This document shows, in pieces, positions 20,401 through 30,509 of a DNA stretch of 64,000 nucleotides (its first letter is position 1; each line of letters starts with the position of its first letter). The DNA is from Plasmodium relictum (lineage: Eukaryota > Apicomplexa > Aconoidasida > Haemosporida > Plasmodiidae): NCBI RefSeq assembly GCF_900005765.1, contig NC_041679.1, positions 1 to 64,000 of the forward strand, read 5' to 3'. Both the position numbers and the translations under genes were made by a program. The notes under the pieces were generated by a model. The model had not been told where the DNA came from. It saw nothing but the letters and a program-made list of their open reading frames with translations, and made no database searches.

Positions 20401-22528
20401 TTTTTATATAAATATTAAAAAATTAAATGATGTAATAAATAAAGATAATTGGATGCGTATACCAATAAGGATAAATTATCATATATTTAACAAAAAATTT
20501 AATTTTTTTAAAGTTATTTCTTTTTATAAGAAAACCTTTTATGATTTTTTAAATAAACCTTTTTCAGAAAATCCTTTGAAAAACTTTAATTTTAAAAATC
20601 TAGAAGACGAATTATGCTTTGATAAGGACTTAAATGAATGCGTTAATTATAACACAAAAAGTAAATCAGATGTAAAATTAGTTGATGAATTAAATAATGT
20701 TACTTTAGATAGCGTAAGTGATATAGAAAATATGTATGATAATTATGATGATGAAAAATGTGAGGAATCAAATCTTAATAAAGAAAAAAATGAATTAAAT
20801 AATTTCGAAATTGTTAATTTTGATACTATTTTATCTAACTCTAGCAATGTATTAGCATCTATATTGCAAAATTATTTTATTCTTAAGGAATTGCTATATA
20901 ATTTAAAGGAAGAAATAAACGAATACATATTTAGAATAATTGATTTTTATCTATACATAATATGTTCCTTCTTCATGAAAAGAAAAAACATTGAAGAGCT
21001 AATAATTGATCTCAAAAAATATAGTGATAAATTAAGCATAAACAACATTTTTTTTATCATAAAAAAACAAGAAAAATACAAAGGATTATATAATTTTCTA
21101 ATTTTTCATAATGAAGAAATTAAAAAGAATATTGATAAGTATAATTTCTTACGTTTTAATAAAAATGAATCAAAATGTTCTCAAGCAAAATATGACTTGA
21201 TAAATTTTAATAATACTGCTGATAATAGCTCTCAATTCTTTTATTTAAATAATTTTTGCAAAATACATAGTTCTACTTCTCTTTATGCACTTTCAGAAAA
21301 AATTATTTCAATAGAATCTTTATTCTGCTTAATAAGTAAATTAAAAGAAGAAATAATTAAAAAATACGATAATCTAAAAAAAAAAGAATGCGAAAAAAAA
21401 TATAATGATAACGATAATAAGAATGATGATATAAAATCAAAAAATGGAATTAATATTGAACACTTAAAAGAAAAGAATAAGAAAAAAGATGAAAAAAGTA
21501 TTTTTTTAAATTTTTTAGATAAAAAATTATCTATAATTGATGAACTAAGAATTTTAATTTACTGTGATTCTTTATATGACATTATTGAAAGCAATAACTA
21601 TATAAATGAAATATTGAAAATAATAAATGAAATTTATAGTGAAGAAAATAAAAACAAAACTGGGATAAATGACTTAAATACAAAAAAAAAAGATTTAAAA
21701 AAAAAATTAGATCAATATATGAATTTATATTTAAATATATTAAATGATACTAAAAGAAAAATAATGTTTTGCTGTGAAGGAGTCTTATCAATAGTTATTC
21801 ATTACCTACTTTGGAATTTAATAAATTACATTTTTAATTTAAATAATATTGAAATTGTGTATAAAATAAAAAGAGAATTAATGCCTGTTATAAACAAAAA
21901 TCATGAAAATAATAAAACAAGAACAAATGAAATTAATCACAATCAAAAATCGTCTTATATTTCTAGAAAAAAAGAACCTGAAGAAAAGTTACAAAAAAAT
22001 AGTAGTGTTATTCTGCTGAATAAATGTAATAAAAAAAATTCAAAAGTAAAAATAATCAAAACTGCAAATGAATTTGATGATTATAATGAAGAAGATAAAG
22101 GATATTTAATGCCTATTTTGAAATCGTATTTTTATAAAATTTCAAATGTTATTAATCAAAATATAAACAATTTAGAAAAGGAAATAGAACAGAATGTAAA
22201 TAACGATATTAAAATGAAAAATAACATCTATACTAATTTTTATAAAGACTTAAAAAATCCTCATAACAAAAATTATCAATACTATTACATTTTTTTATCT
22301 AAAGGAGTTAGTTATTTTGAGCATTATTTAGATTTACATTTTTATAACTTAGACAAGGTTGAAAATTTAATAAGAAGTTATAATTCTGATTTTTACCAAT
22401 ATAAACATATACATTCTATTATTTTAAAATATCATTATTTTAAGAAGCTACCAGAAAGTTATATAGTTAATTTTGAAAAAGATATTTTGAAAAGAATTCA
22501 AAATAAAATAAAATCACAGAGCATGTAA
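17456..22528 (+). CDS. Large Vps54-like (GARP tethering complex) candidate
   Basis: A 1690-residue single-exon protein, ATG right after an A-run. Residues about 121-294 are helical. In order and spacing they resemble the N-terminal region of Vps51/53/54-type tethering subunits: a heptad stretch, then SLDIIHLFKKKKRSKKINL, then the ILKRDYEYSSVVFYELLNFL segment. Around residues 980-1006 KLNDVINKDNWMRIPI matches the start of the Vps54 C-terminal domain (human DNERWKQADVP). A helical domain follows at about 1130-1230. Low-complexity Lys/Asn/Glu inserts separate these blocks and make the protein much longer than yeast or human Vps54. A hydrophobic segment near residues 753-777 would be unusual for this soluble family. 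If correct, it would tether endosome-derived vesicles at the Golgi. The call rests on remembered family patterns; the safe label is conserved Plasmodium protein of unknown function. Confidence 0.45.
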   Translation: MENKEIKNDEVLFFDTNSSINNLTGDEIYFYSNDDTIIYKNNNSHKLQKGTSVNNNLNALEKKDETVKKINEYNEKEFYKKKISNLNKNSDGEINCYFSENVNKKQIFEEREKFVFEHEFNKISDIYNTEEIMKIINNLNSIRKEIETVIYKKLEKKYINFLVSTVKIKNIENYITNIKDLLSENMSELKILQKNKYKESLDIIHLFKKKKRSKKINLVILIIYVIYIYDKLIFKNILKRDYEYSSVVFYELLNFLNDNILLLNNINCVCNLKEKMFSTYFNRLKQNNQTNFVDFLFSNNSKKNLETQLEKSIKIYYLLSKSKSYNFIDNFLAYVYQCFQKISKQIIFSFIIVNKKKEKEKKKINNDKNEISFFYKNDSNIKENIDYLENFFHEKDKEMVNNFIKVQKKVNNSLNEKLLKENTNNKNLSISKHFTEKIPNYENIDMTYSTSNFDNIFFSINDNINESHIFINENSDNNLSKEKKKGVSTNINKRNENFENEINQFQEDNFLFIPLNELVQKLKEKDSLVSLIKIYEIVFDILNKYDFMIIYLLNCSNNIGSNEVLLEETNDSIIHKEKIEKILSDDHNKSSIYHSKNDQDDICFNKNIKKNYNNLYDKKIENEKYSSENLKTKNSHDAFSFYDIYSYCKSKNSYSNDSKLYEANNYANSFITTFFLKDFNIENCSFSENCLKIKKKIENYLKDKSMKYNHCNEFLNFTLDNADKLLNSKEKFLKNIEKVIKTIIENMQFHNFSFNYIFGFIVITIIFCFNSFLFKFNCSNNKIYKLKKTKYYGTEKKENQSEHKKNIKKKSNILEKKESSENYIYKKNDKIFNFNTREEKKKNEENIDLTQDKTEKKTELCLNSKDKEKMTKKYKKNLTSNIEILESKQENKNNETKNEKEKLEKENINTNIIDNQLNIKDNENNKNKGYISNIGKKFEECYNDEFVGIDNFKKENMFLSELKNDIIFEEMEKKIKNYFSKYFYINIKKLNDVINKDNWMRIPIRINYHIFNKKFNFFKVISFYKKTFYDFLNKPFSENPLKNFNFKNLEDELCFDKDLNECVNYNTKSKSDVKLVDELNNVTLDSVSDIENMYDNYDDEKCEESNLNKEKNELNNFEIVNFDTILSNSSNVLASILQNYFILKELLYNLKEEINEYIFRIIDFYLYIICSFFMKRKNIEELIIDLKKYSDKLSINNIFFIIKKQEKYKGLYNFLIFHNEEIKKNIDKYNFLRFNKNESKCSQAKYDLINFNNTADNSSQFFYLNNFCKIHSSTSLYALSEKIISIESLFCLISKLKEEIIKKYDNLKKKECEKKYNDNDNKNDDIKSKNGINIEHLKEKNKKKDEKSIFLNFLDKKLSIIDELRILIYCDSLYDIIESNNYINEILKIINEIYSEENKNKTGINDLNTKKKDLKKKLDQYMNLYLNILNDTKRKIMFCCEGVLSIVIHYLLWNLINYIFNLNNIEIVYKIKRELMPVINKNHENNKTRTNEINHNQKSSYISRKKEPEEKLQKNSSVILLNKCNKKNSKVKIIKTANEFDDYNEEDKGYLMPILKSYFYKISNVINQNINNLEKEIEQNVNNDIKMKNNIYTNFYKDLKNPHNKNYQYYYIFLSKGVSYFEHYLDLHFYNLDKVENLIRSYNSDFYQYKHIHSIILKYHYFKKLPESYIVNFEKDILKRIQNKIKSQSM

Positions 22529-23041
22529 AATAATATGCATATATCTTCAAAATAATTTTTTTTTTTTTTTTTTTGGTGTTTTTTATTTTGAACAAATTTT
22601 ACATTTAATATTTAATTTAATGTGTTTATATGCTGCTTTTTATTTATTTATTTATTTTTTTTTTTTATACATAAATTTGGATATTTATTTTTTTCTTAAA
22701 TATATATAGTATCAATTTTTTTTTTTTAAAGAAATTTTTTTGTATATTTGCTTTATTTTTTTGAAATTACAAATTTTTTTTTTTTAGATTAATTTATTAT
22801 ATATAAATAAAAAAGGATAATTTTAACTTAAAGATTAAATGTTTTAAATTTTTTTTTCAATTCAAAATTTTATAAAGGAAAAAAAAATCAACGTAAAAAA
22901 AAAAAAAAAATTTAAAATTAAAATAATTAAAAGATATATAAGAATATGAATAAAAAAATAAGAGAGTAAAATAAAAACTTTTAAATTGTAAAAAAAATAC
23001 TTATTAACTATATATATGTATGTATTTATTTTTTAATTAAA
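22529..23041. other. Short AT-rich intergenic region
   Basis: About 0.5 kb between two plus-strand genes, made of T- and A-tracts. It must contain the 3' end of the upstream gene and the promoter of the CIA2 gene. No motif stands out. Confidence 0.5.
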
Positions 23042-23575
23042 ATGAATATATATAAACTTGAAAATGAAAGTCCCATATTATATAATTCAAATGATAATGA
23101 AATTAAAGAAACAATAAATGAATCCATTATAAAGGAAAATTTGTTTAATTCAAGCGATTTATGTGATTTATACTATGGAGAAGATAAAATAAATGAAGAT
23201 GAAATTTTTAATTTGCTACGTGATATAAAAGATCCTGAATATTCATATACACTAGAAAATTTAAAAATAATTGAGAAGAAAAACATTCATATAAATTATG
23301 AGGAAAAAAACATTACCATATATTTTACTCCAACAATACCTAACTGCTCTTTAGCTACACTTATTGGCTTAATGATTAGTATAAAATTACAGTTTTCTTT
23401 ATCAAATGATTTCAAAACAAATATTTATATTTATCCAGGTTCTCATAATTCAGAGCACTCTATAAATAAACAATTAAATGACAAAGAAAGAATAGCAGCA
23501 GCCATTGAAAATTCACACCTATTTAATGTTATAAAAAATAGTATTACTTATAATTATCCAGTTATTAATTTTTGA
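23042..23575 (+). CDS. CIA2/MIP18-family cytosolic Fe-S cluster targeting protein
   Basis: A 177-residue, single-exon member of the MIP18 (DUF59) family. In the cytosolic iron-sulfur assembly machinery it works with CIA1 and MMS19 to hand Fe-S clusters to client enzymes such as DNA polymerases and helicases. Family hallmarks are clear: LLRDIKDPE (residues 58-66), the core TPTIPNCSLATLIGL (96-110) with the conserved reactive cysteine Cys102, PGSHNSEHSINKQLNDKERI (132-151), and the AAAIEN helix. Length is close to human CIA2A/CIA2B, with an acidic N-terminal extension of about 50 residues. Nothing key is missing. It lies downstream of the Vps54-like gene on the same strand with its own promoter. 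Confidence 0.95.
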   Translation: MNIYKLENESPILYNSNDNEIKETINESIIKENLFNSSDLCDLYYGEDKINEDEIFNLLRDIKDPEYSYTLENLKIIEKKNIHINYEEKNITIYFTPTIPNCSLATLIGLMISIKLQFSLSNDFKTNIYIYPGSHNSEHSINKQLNDKERIAAAIENSHLFNVIKNSITYNYPVINF

Positions 23576-24338
23576 GAATATATATATATAAAGAAATAAA
23601 GAAAATAAAGAAAAATTAATAACTTTCCTATTTTATTTTTTTGTTTAGATAAAGATAATAATATTAATAATTTTTCCTTAGAAAAAAGATGTAAATTATG
23701 TTTTCATTTTATTTTTTCGAATATTTACTTAATATAAATTTTTTTTTTTTATGTCATTAGCTTTTTTTTTTTTTTTGTGATTCCTAGAATAAAATATTTA
23801 CATAGATATTTTTAATGAGATATATTATTAAATTTTAATAAATAAAAAGACAAAAAAAAAAATTTATATGAAACATTTTAAAATATGTTTTGAAATAAGC
23901 ATGAAAATGCATAATAATGTACAGCAAATATTTGTTATTTAATAAAAGATATGGTATATATTTATTAAAATCAAAAAAATATTAAAAAAAAGTTAACTGT
24001 ATATGAAAAAAACTAAAACTGTATAGAAATAAAAGTGCATGTATTTGTATTTAACGGGAAATTAAAAATGACATCAAATCAAAAAAAAATAAAATAAAAT
24101 AAAATGAAATAAAAATTAAAAAAAAAAATAAAAAATAAAAATGAAAATAAAAACAAAAACAAAAACAAAAATAGAAATAAAAATAAAAATAAAAATAATA
24201 AAAATAATAAAAATAGAATAAAATAAAATATAAAAAGTGAAACATAATAAAACAAAAGAAATTAAAGAAAATAATTTAATATTAATAGAAATATAAAATA
24301 AAATTCGTAGAATTAAAAAAAGAAAAAAGAATTTAGTT
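23576..24338. other. Convergent 3' region with simple-sequence tract
   Basis: About 0.76 kb between the ends of two convergent genes. The part 24080-24240 is an A-rich simple sequence built from aaaat/aaaac/aaaaata units. The frame across it on the minus strand is a pure F/Y low-complexity artefact. Probably only 3' UTRs. Confidence 0.6.
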
Positions 24339-27300
24339 CTAAATAGAAAAATTTATTATATTTTTGTAATATAGGTAATATTTAGGAGAATTGGTTAATA
24401 AATGTATGCAATTAGAATTATCTTTAATTTGTAATTTATTAAAATCATCTTTTTTTCTTTCTAGTTTCTTGTTTAAATAATTATCTAAATTTTCTTTTAT
24501 TTCAGAAAATTTCCTATCAATTTTTTCTTTTTTCTTTTTTTTTATTCTTTTTTGAAAATTTTCAAAATTATATCTCAATGTATTTTCATTTTTAAAATCA
24601 TAAAAATATTCATAAAAGAAATACCTAGGGCTATTTTTATAGTATCCCGTATATAATATGGGAAACAAGGAAGAAGGGTGTATTAAATTTTTGATACATA
24701 TCTTATTTTTTATAAATAAATTTAAATAAATGATAAAATATTTCCATATATTATCATCTATGTTCTTATGTTTTGGTTGAATATTTTCTATTCTATCAAA
24801 TTCATTATCTTCTTCAATTACTTCAATATTAGAATCTATTAATTCAAAGTCAGATATAAAAAAACTCCAATTATTTAAATACTTATTTTTCAGTATTAAT
24901 AAAAATCCTCCTATATTAGATAAAGTTATTAACATATCATAGCATTTTATCCATTTTACTTGTTTAAAACCTTTATATGCAGATATATTTATTTTAACTG
25001 CGTTTTGTATATCCATATGCTTTAAATTATAAATATATAAGGTATATATTCCTGACCTTAAGGTTATAACTAATAAATAAGATTGATAAATATCTTCACT
25101 AAAATAGCATATTTCATTTATTTCTTTCTGAATCGGATTATGAATAGTGTAATATAAAAAAATGTGCTCAATATAACTGTATGTATAAATTTTCCTTTGT
25201 TTATTCTTATTGGATAATATATTTAATTCTTTGTTATCCATATGTTTTGAATCATTTTCATTTATTTTCATAGTAGCATTATTTTTACACATTTCATTTG
25301 ATTTGTTTTCAACTAAAGAAAAAGATTCTTCATTTGTTATACATAAATTATAACAAAAGTTGTATTTATAATTAATTCTAAAAAGAAAAACTTTCTCTAA
25401 TGTTCTAACACATAATATATTTCCTTTTTCTCTTATAATAATTTCTAAGGGTGTAGCTATCCCCAAATATACTTTAAATAGAAATTTTAATTTTATATTT
25501 TTGTTATACATATTTTTCTTTATTGTATTAAAAAAAATATTATGTGTATTATATATTTCGTTTGTTATATCTTCAATTTGCTTATATATGCAATTATTTC
25601 TTAAAAAATTTAATTTTTTATTTTCACTCTCCCTAAGAGGAACATTGTTTTTTATATAATACAATTCAAATGCAAATATATAAGAATGAGTTCCTATAAA
25701 CATATAGTATTTATTTTTATCCACATTCATATATTTATTAAATTTTTTAAAAGTAGTTATATTTTTTAATAAATCTCCTGGAAATGTAAAGTAATTACTT
25801 TTTTCTTTTTCTGAATAGTCGAATACGTAGTAACCATTTTCTTGTTTAAAAACTATATTTTTTTCTTCAAAATTTTTTTTTTTTATAAAAGTTTTTTTCA
25901 AAAGATCATCTAAATTGTCATAAATATTTAAAGTAGCTGGTAGCTCTTTAACTCTTTTTTTAAACTTTTTTTTATAAAGACATACAGGAAAATACGTATT
26001 TAGTAACTTTTTCGTATATTTTCGGTTACTTTCATAATTTTTATAATATTTATTCAAAAGAAAAAATCCTTCATTTTTTTCAATATTTTGATCAACTTGT
26101 TCATTATTTTCTTCAATATTACATTCATTACTTAACTGAACACTAGTTTTATCATATTTGTAATTTTTTTTTTCTTTATATGTTTCTTCATATTTTTCTT
26201 CATAATTTTCTTTTTTTTCTTCAAGAAGTTTATTCATTTTATTACTAATTTTTTTATCATATAGTTCATTATCTTTTTCATAATTCTCTTCTTTAATGTT
26301 TTCAATTGCTTTTTTTTGTATTAATTTTTCTGTTTCTTTTATATCTGTATGATTATCACCTTTATCTTCTCCAATGTCCAAATAATCATTTTTATTTATA
26401 TAACTATCTTCATCATCTAAAATGTTCATATTTTCATTGATTAATGCATTGTTTGAATTATTTAAATGAGTACTATTAATATGTTCACATTGTTTTTGAT
26501 TAATACCACTTTTATTAAAAGATGAATTTTTTGAAAATTCTCTAGGATTCTTTCTTCTAATTTTATTTTTATTCTTTGAATAAAATATATCTTTTTTTGT
26601 ATTAAAATATTTCTCTTTTACATTCTCTTGAAATGCAGAATTCATTTGTTCAATAGAAATTAAAGGAAAAATATGATTTATATCAACAAAATAATCATTC
26701 ATATATTCTTTATTTGGATCATTTTCATTATATTTTTCTTTTATATATATTCTTGACACATAAGGAATTTGTTCTTTTACACATAAAATGAAATCTATAA
26801 TATACATACTTTTTTTTTTTTTTTCATCGTTATCAATATATTTTTTTTTTTTTAAATTTATAAACTTTATTTCACAAATTTCAAAATTTCTATTCCTTTT
26901 GAAATCCAAACTCATATATAAATTATAATAGTTTTTAAAAAGATCTAAATGGCTTATAAAATTTGTAAAATTTTTTTTTTCTCTTTTAAATTCTACAGAT
27001 TCTTTAGAATATTTTAAACTTTCATTAGTTTTATTTGCTTCTGATTCTGTATTATTAACTAAATTTATATCATTAATTAATTTATTATTTATATCTTCAG
27101 GTTGTTCATTTTCGTTTTTCTTATATAAGAAGTAAAAATATTCTGAAAAAAAACAAGGAAAAAACAAATCATTTGAAATAATAGTTTCAATTCCTATACA
27201 CAAGAACATTAAATCAATATATATTATTCTAGATATAGGTGACTTAAAAATTTGATATATATGCAAATATCTTTTTGTTACACATAGAATGTACTTATCA

Positions 27301-28115
27301 CCTTTTATAAACTGTACTTTTCTAATATATTTATTTTCATCTAATAAATTATCTTCAATATACTTCTTATTGCTAACTTCATTATTTTTATTTTTGACAC
27401 TGTTTGTATTCTCTATATATTTATTTGCATTTTTTTGAAAACATTTTGAGCGCTTTTTTACTCTCCTTAATTTGTTTCCTTTTGATAAAGTATTTTTTCT
27501 TTTATTATTTAATTTTATATTATTATCTTTAACAGACAAATTATTTTCTAATAGAGAACTATGAAGAAATTCATTAATATTGTTATCTGTTATATTATAA
27601 TCTATATCATTTTTCTCAATTGTATTTACATTTTTTATATCTTCTTCAAATTTATCATTTTCTATTAAGTTTATGCCATTTATACTAACTTTTTCTTCTT
27701 GCAAATTATTAATAAGATGATCACTATTATCCCTAGTAGATATAATACTGTTGTCATTAATATTATTACTTATATTTCTGATAATTTCATCATTTTTTTT
27801 ATTAGAATCGTTATCATCGTTATTCAAATTACGATCAGTACATGAATTTACATAAAGTTTATCATCAGTATTATTTATGACATCATTTTTAGTTATTTCT
27901 TCTTTGTAATAGCAATATTCCAATAACAATGTACCAGTTAATATATGAAAAAAATAAAGATAAGTTTTTGAGCAAACAACCATCACATTACCACAGCAAT
28001 TCACATCAAAACACAAAAATTCCTCATGATCGAAATTCTCTAACTTGTAAAATATATCTTGTAAAATATTTTTTTTTACTTGCCTATTATAAAAATGACT
28101 TATGCAAATATCCAT
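24339..28115 (-). CDS. RBBP5/Swd1-like WD40 subunit of a SET1/COMPASS complex
   Basis: A 1258-residue single-exon protein with low-complexity inserts. The N-terminus reads like the first RBBP5 propeller blades: LCFDVNCCGNVMVVCSKTYLYFFHILTGTL (about 33-64), then RKVQFIKGDKYILCVTKRYL near residue 270 in the place of the human ILKVQYHP blade. The strongest evidence is at residues 1082 on: NWSFFISDFELIDSNIEVIE followed by EDNEFD. This corresponds to the diagnostic RBBP5/Swd1 segment NWSAFAPDF...ELDENVEYEERESEFD after the last blade. In other eukaryotes this subunit scaffolds histone H3K4 methyltransferases with WDR5 and ASH2L, in the nucleus. Blades are widely separated by inserts, so the propeller is hard to count by eye. 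Confidence 0.7.
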   Translation of the reverse strand: MDICISHFYNRQVKKNILQDIFYKLENFDHEEFLCFDVNCCGNVMVVCSKTYLYFFHILTGTLLLEYCYYKEEITKNDVINNTDDKLYVNSCTDRNLNNDDNDSNKKNDEIIRNISNNINDNSIISTRDNSDHLINNLQEEKVSINGINLIENDKFEEDIKNVNTIEKNDIDYNITDNNINEFLHSSLLENNLSVKDNNIKLNNKRKNTLSKGNKLRRVKKRSKCFQKNANKYIENTNSVKNKNNEVSNKKYIEDNLLDENKYIRKVQFIKGDKYILCVTKRYLHIYQIFKSPISRIIYIDLMFLCIGIETIISNDLFFPCFFSEYFYFLYKKNENEQPEDINNKLINDINLVNNTESEANKTNESLKYSKESVEFKREKKNFTNFISHLDLFKNYYNLYMSLDFKRNRNFEICEIKFINLKKKKYIDNDEKKKKSMYIIDFILCVKEQIPYVSRIYIKEKYNENDPNKEYMNDYFVDINHIFPLISIEQMNSAFQENVKEKYFNTKKDIFYSKNKNKIRRKNPREFSKNSSFNKSGINQKQCEHINSTHLNNSNNALINENMNILDDEDSYINKNDYLDIGEDKGDNHTDIKETEKLIQKKAIENIKEENYEKDNELYDKKISNKMNKLLEEKKENYEEKYEETYKEKKNYKYDKTSVQLSNECNIEENNEQVDQNIEKNEGFFLLNKYYKNYESNRKYTKKLLNTYFPVCLYKKKFKKRVKELPATLNIYDNLDDLLKKTFIKKKNFEEKNIVFKQENGYYVFDYSEKEKSNYFTFPGDLLKNITTFKKFNKYMNVDKNKYYMFIGTHSYIFAFELYYIKNNVPLRESENKKLNFLRNNCIYKQIEDITNEIYNTHNIFFNTIKKNMYNKNIKLKFLFKVYLGIATPLEIIIREKGNILCVRTLEKVFLFRINYKYNFCYNLCITNEESFSLVENKSNEMCKNNATMKINENDSKHMDNKELNILSNKNKQRKIYTYSYIEHIFLYYTIHNPIQKEINEICYFSEDIYQSYLLVITLRSGIYTLYIYNLKHMDIQNAVKINISAYKGFKQVKWIKCYDMLITLSNIGGFLLILKNKYLNNWSFFISDFELIDSNIEVIEEDNEFDRIENIQPKHKNIDDNIWKYFIIYLNLFIKNKICIKNLIHPSSLFPILYTGYYKNSPRYFFYEYFYDFKNENTLRYNFENFQKRIKKKKKEKIDRKFSEIKENLDNYLNKKLERKKDDFNKLQIKDNSNCIHLLTNSPKYYLYYKNIINFSI

Positions 28116-28401
28116 TATAAATATGAAATCATTTTTATTTTTTAATTTAGTATTTTATTTAAAATAACCCTCTTTAATTTTTATATTTGTCTTGAAATAT
28201 TTTTAAATATAGTTATTTAAAGTATTTTTTTTTTATAATTTAAAATAATATTTATAACTTTTACATGCATATTATATTGTTTAAAAAAAAAATTTATAAG
28301 GATTTAAAATTATTTTGACTTATATACTTAAAATTTAAAGTAAACCAATTTATTTAATCAAATGAAAGAATTTAAAATTGAAAATATCTTTATTTTTAAA
28401 C

Positions 28402-28484
<83 letters not shown>

Positions 28485-29177
28485 TAGTTATTAATGTTAT
28501 ATAAAAAATTTTTAATTTAAAATATAAAAAATAAAATTGTAAATACAAAAATATATCTTACACTTAAATAAAAATTCTTTTTTTTAATTTGTAAATCTTT
28601 AAAAATCCATACAACTTTATTTTGATTTATTTTTTTTACAATATTTATAGGTCCTTTTAAAAAATAAAATTTGATTCATCAGAAAAAATTAAATATATAT
28701 ATATTACTTATATATTTATGTATAATTATTATAATTAAACTTTTTCAAAATTTTATTTTTTCTCTTTAAGTTGTTTAGTTTTAACTTTTAAAGAAAAAAA
28801 AGAAAATAAAAACCTTTATTATGTAATTTTCTCTCAAACATAATAAAGTAATTTAATTTTGATGTAATCGGAAATATTGAAAAAAAGCAATAATAAATGA
28901 TCCATCTTTATATTTATTATTTTTTTTTTTTTAAACTCATTTTTCTATGAAATTAAAAACATAAAAAAATATAAACTTTTAATGTCTTTTTACATATATT
29001 TTTTTTTTTAATTTAACTTTGAAAATTTATTTATAAAAAGAAAAATATAAAAATATATATATATATATATATATACATCTTTATATTTTATGTAATGACA
29101 TTATACTAATTATTTCATTTAAAATATATAGTAATCTTTTTTTTTTTAAAATAATAAATGTAACATTTTTATTGAAA
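28116..29177. promoter_or_regulatory. Divergent promoter region with long (TA)n tract
   Basis: About 1.06 kb between the RBBP5-like gene (-) and the small mitochondrial-like gene (+), so it must drive both. A pure (TA)37 microsatellite occupies 28407-28480, and a shorter one lies at about 29055-29075. No defined factor site is recognised. Confidence 0.5.
28407..28480. repeat. (TA)37 microsatellite
   Basis: 74 bases of uninterrupted TA. It will be length-polymorphic and hard to sequence. It sits in the shared promoter region of two divergent genes. Confidence 0.95.
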
Positions 29178-29597
29178 ATGTCGATTTTTAAAAGATACTT
29201 TTCTAGATTTATAAATAATACATCAAAAAAAACTGCAAGAAAAAATTTTCATAAAAACTTAGCAAATTATAAAAATACAACAAATAATATTACAAATCAA
29301 AATGAGAATAACAAATTAAGTAGGGGTGGAGGATTATTAAGTACTTTTTATGAAAGTTTTATATATGGTTGTGGGTTTTTTTTAAGTAACAGATTACTGG
29401 ATCAAATATTTGGAACTAGGCATTATGATACTTATAGTAATAATACAGATAACTATATGAATGAAAATCATGACGGTTATACAAATCAAAATCAAAATAA
29501 TTACGCAGATGAAAATTTTTATAACAATGATTCTACCATTGACGATAGTGACTTTAAGCAAGATATAGGACTTGATGATGATACTTTTGAAATTTAA
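29178..29597 (+). CDS. Small MIX17/CHCHD10-like mitochondrial protein without CHCH cysteines
   Basis: 139 residues from the first ATG at 29178; the two codons before it in the open frame are TTG AAA, not a eukaryotic start. The N-terminus is basic and amphipathic (MSIFKRYFSRFINNTSKK), typical of a mitochondrial presequence. The centre GLLSTFYESFIYGCGFFLSN plus RLLDQIF resembles the glycine-containing helix before the twin CX9C domain of MIX17/CHCHD2/CHCHD10 proteins. The rest is Asn-rich with an acidic tail (DIGLDDDTFEI). Only one cysteine is present, so a CHCH domain is absent. Real small gene judging by composition; function assignment tentative. Confidence 0.55.
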   Translation: MSIFKRYFSRFINNTSKKTARKNFHKNLANYKNTTNNITNQNENNKLSRGGGLLSTFYESFIYGCGFFLSNRLLDQIFGTRHYDTYSNNTDNYMNENHDGYTNQNQNNYADENFYNNDSTIDDSDFKQDIGLDDDTFEI

Positions 29598-30509
29598 AAA
29601 AAAAAGAAAAAATATAGACTATAATATAATGAGGGAAAATTAAATATTTAAAAGAAAAAAAAAAAAAGATAAAAATTATAGTAAATGTTTGCACTTAATT
29701 TCAGTTAATTTCAATTTTAAATATTTATATATATTTTCTATTTTATTTTATTCCATTGTCTTAAAATTTCCACATTTTCATTAAAAAATATTACACTTCT
29801 TAAATGTCTATTATGCAAATAAAAAAATCTATTATTTTTTTCGATATTTTATAAATGTTTTAGTAATTTTTGCATTAATCGGATTTATGTTGTAAAAAAA
29901 AAAATACTTTTAATTATATTTAGTTAAAGACTTATTAACTATTTTATTTAATTTTGCTGTAATTTATTTTTGTATTTATTTATTTGTTTTTTTTTTTTTT
30001 TTTTTGTTATTTCTTTTTATTACATATATTTTTTTTAATTTTATTATATTTTATTTTATTTTATTTTTTTTTTTTGTATTTTTATTATTTACTAGAAATT
30101 AAAAACAAAAAAATTTTTTATTTCATACAAAAATTTTTATATTTAAGAAAGTACTAACTAAAAAATATATTAAGAGCTGAACGTATTTATCCTACCCATA
30201 TTTTCTTAAATTATAAAATTTGGAAAAATTATTCTAATAAATATAAAAAGGATTTCAGCTTTATATAAAAATTATAAAATTTTTAATTAAAAATTAAATG
30301 ATTACAAAAAATTTTAATAAATTAAAAAAAAAAAAAAATAAAGGTAATTTAAAAGATATTTTAACAAAAAACAAAACATTATAAACACAAATTATCCAAA
30401 AAAAAAAAAAAAAAAAATTAAGCTTAATAATATAATAATAAATATTTTTAATTTTATTTTATCGAAGAAAAGGGGATACTAATTTTTTTTGCATTTTTTT
30501 AAAAAAGTT
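29598..30509. other. Convergent AT-rich 3' region
   Basis: About 0.9 kb between the ends of a plus and a minus gene. T-tracts with ttttatttt simple sequence at about 29990-30080 and an A-tract at about 30400. No gene or structured element seen. Confidence 0.6.

Noticed and set aside
24051-24245. Minus-strand frame of F and Y
   Set aside because: Translation of an aaaat/aaaac simple-sequence tract.
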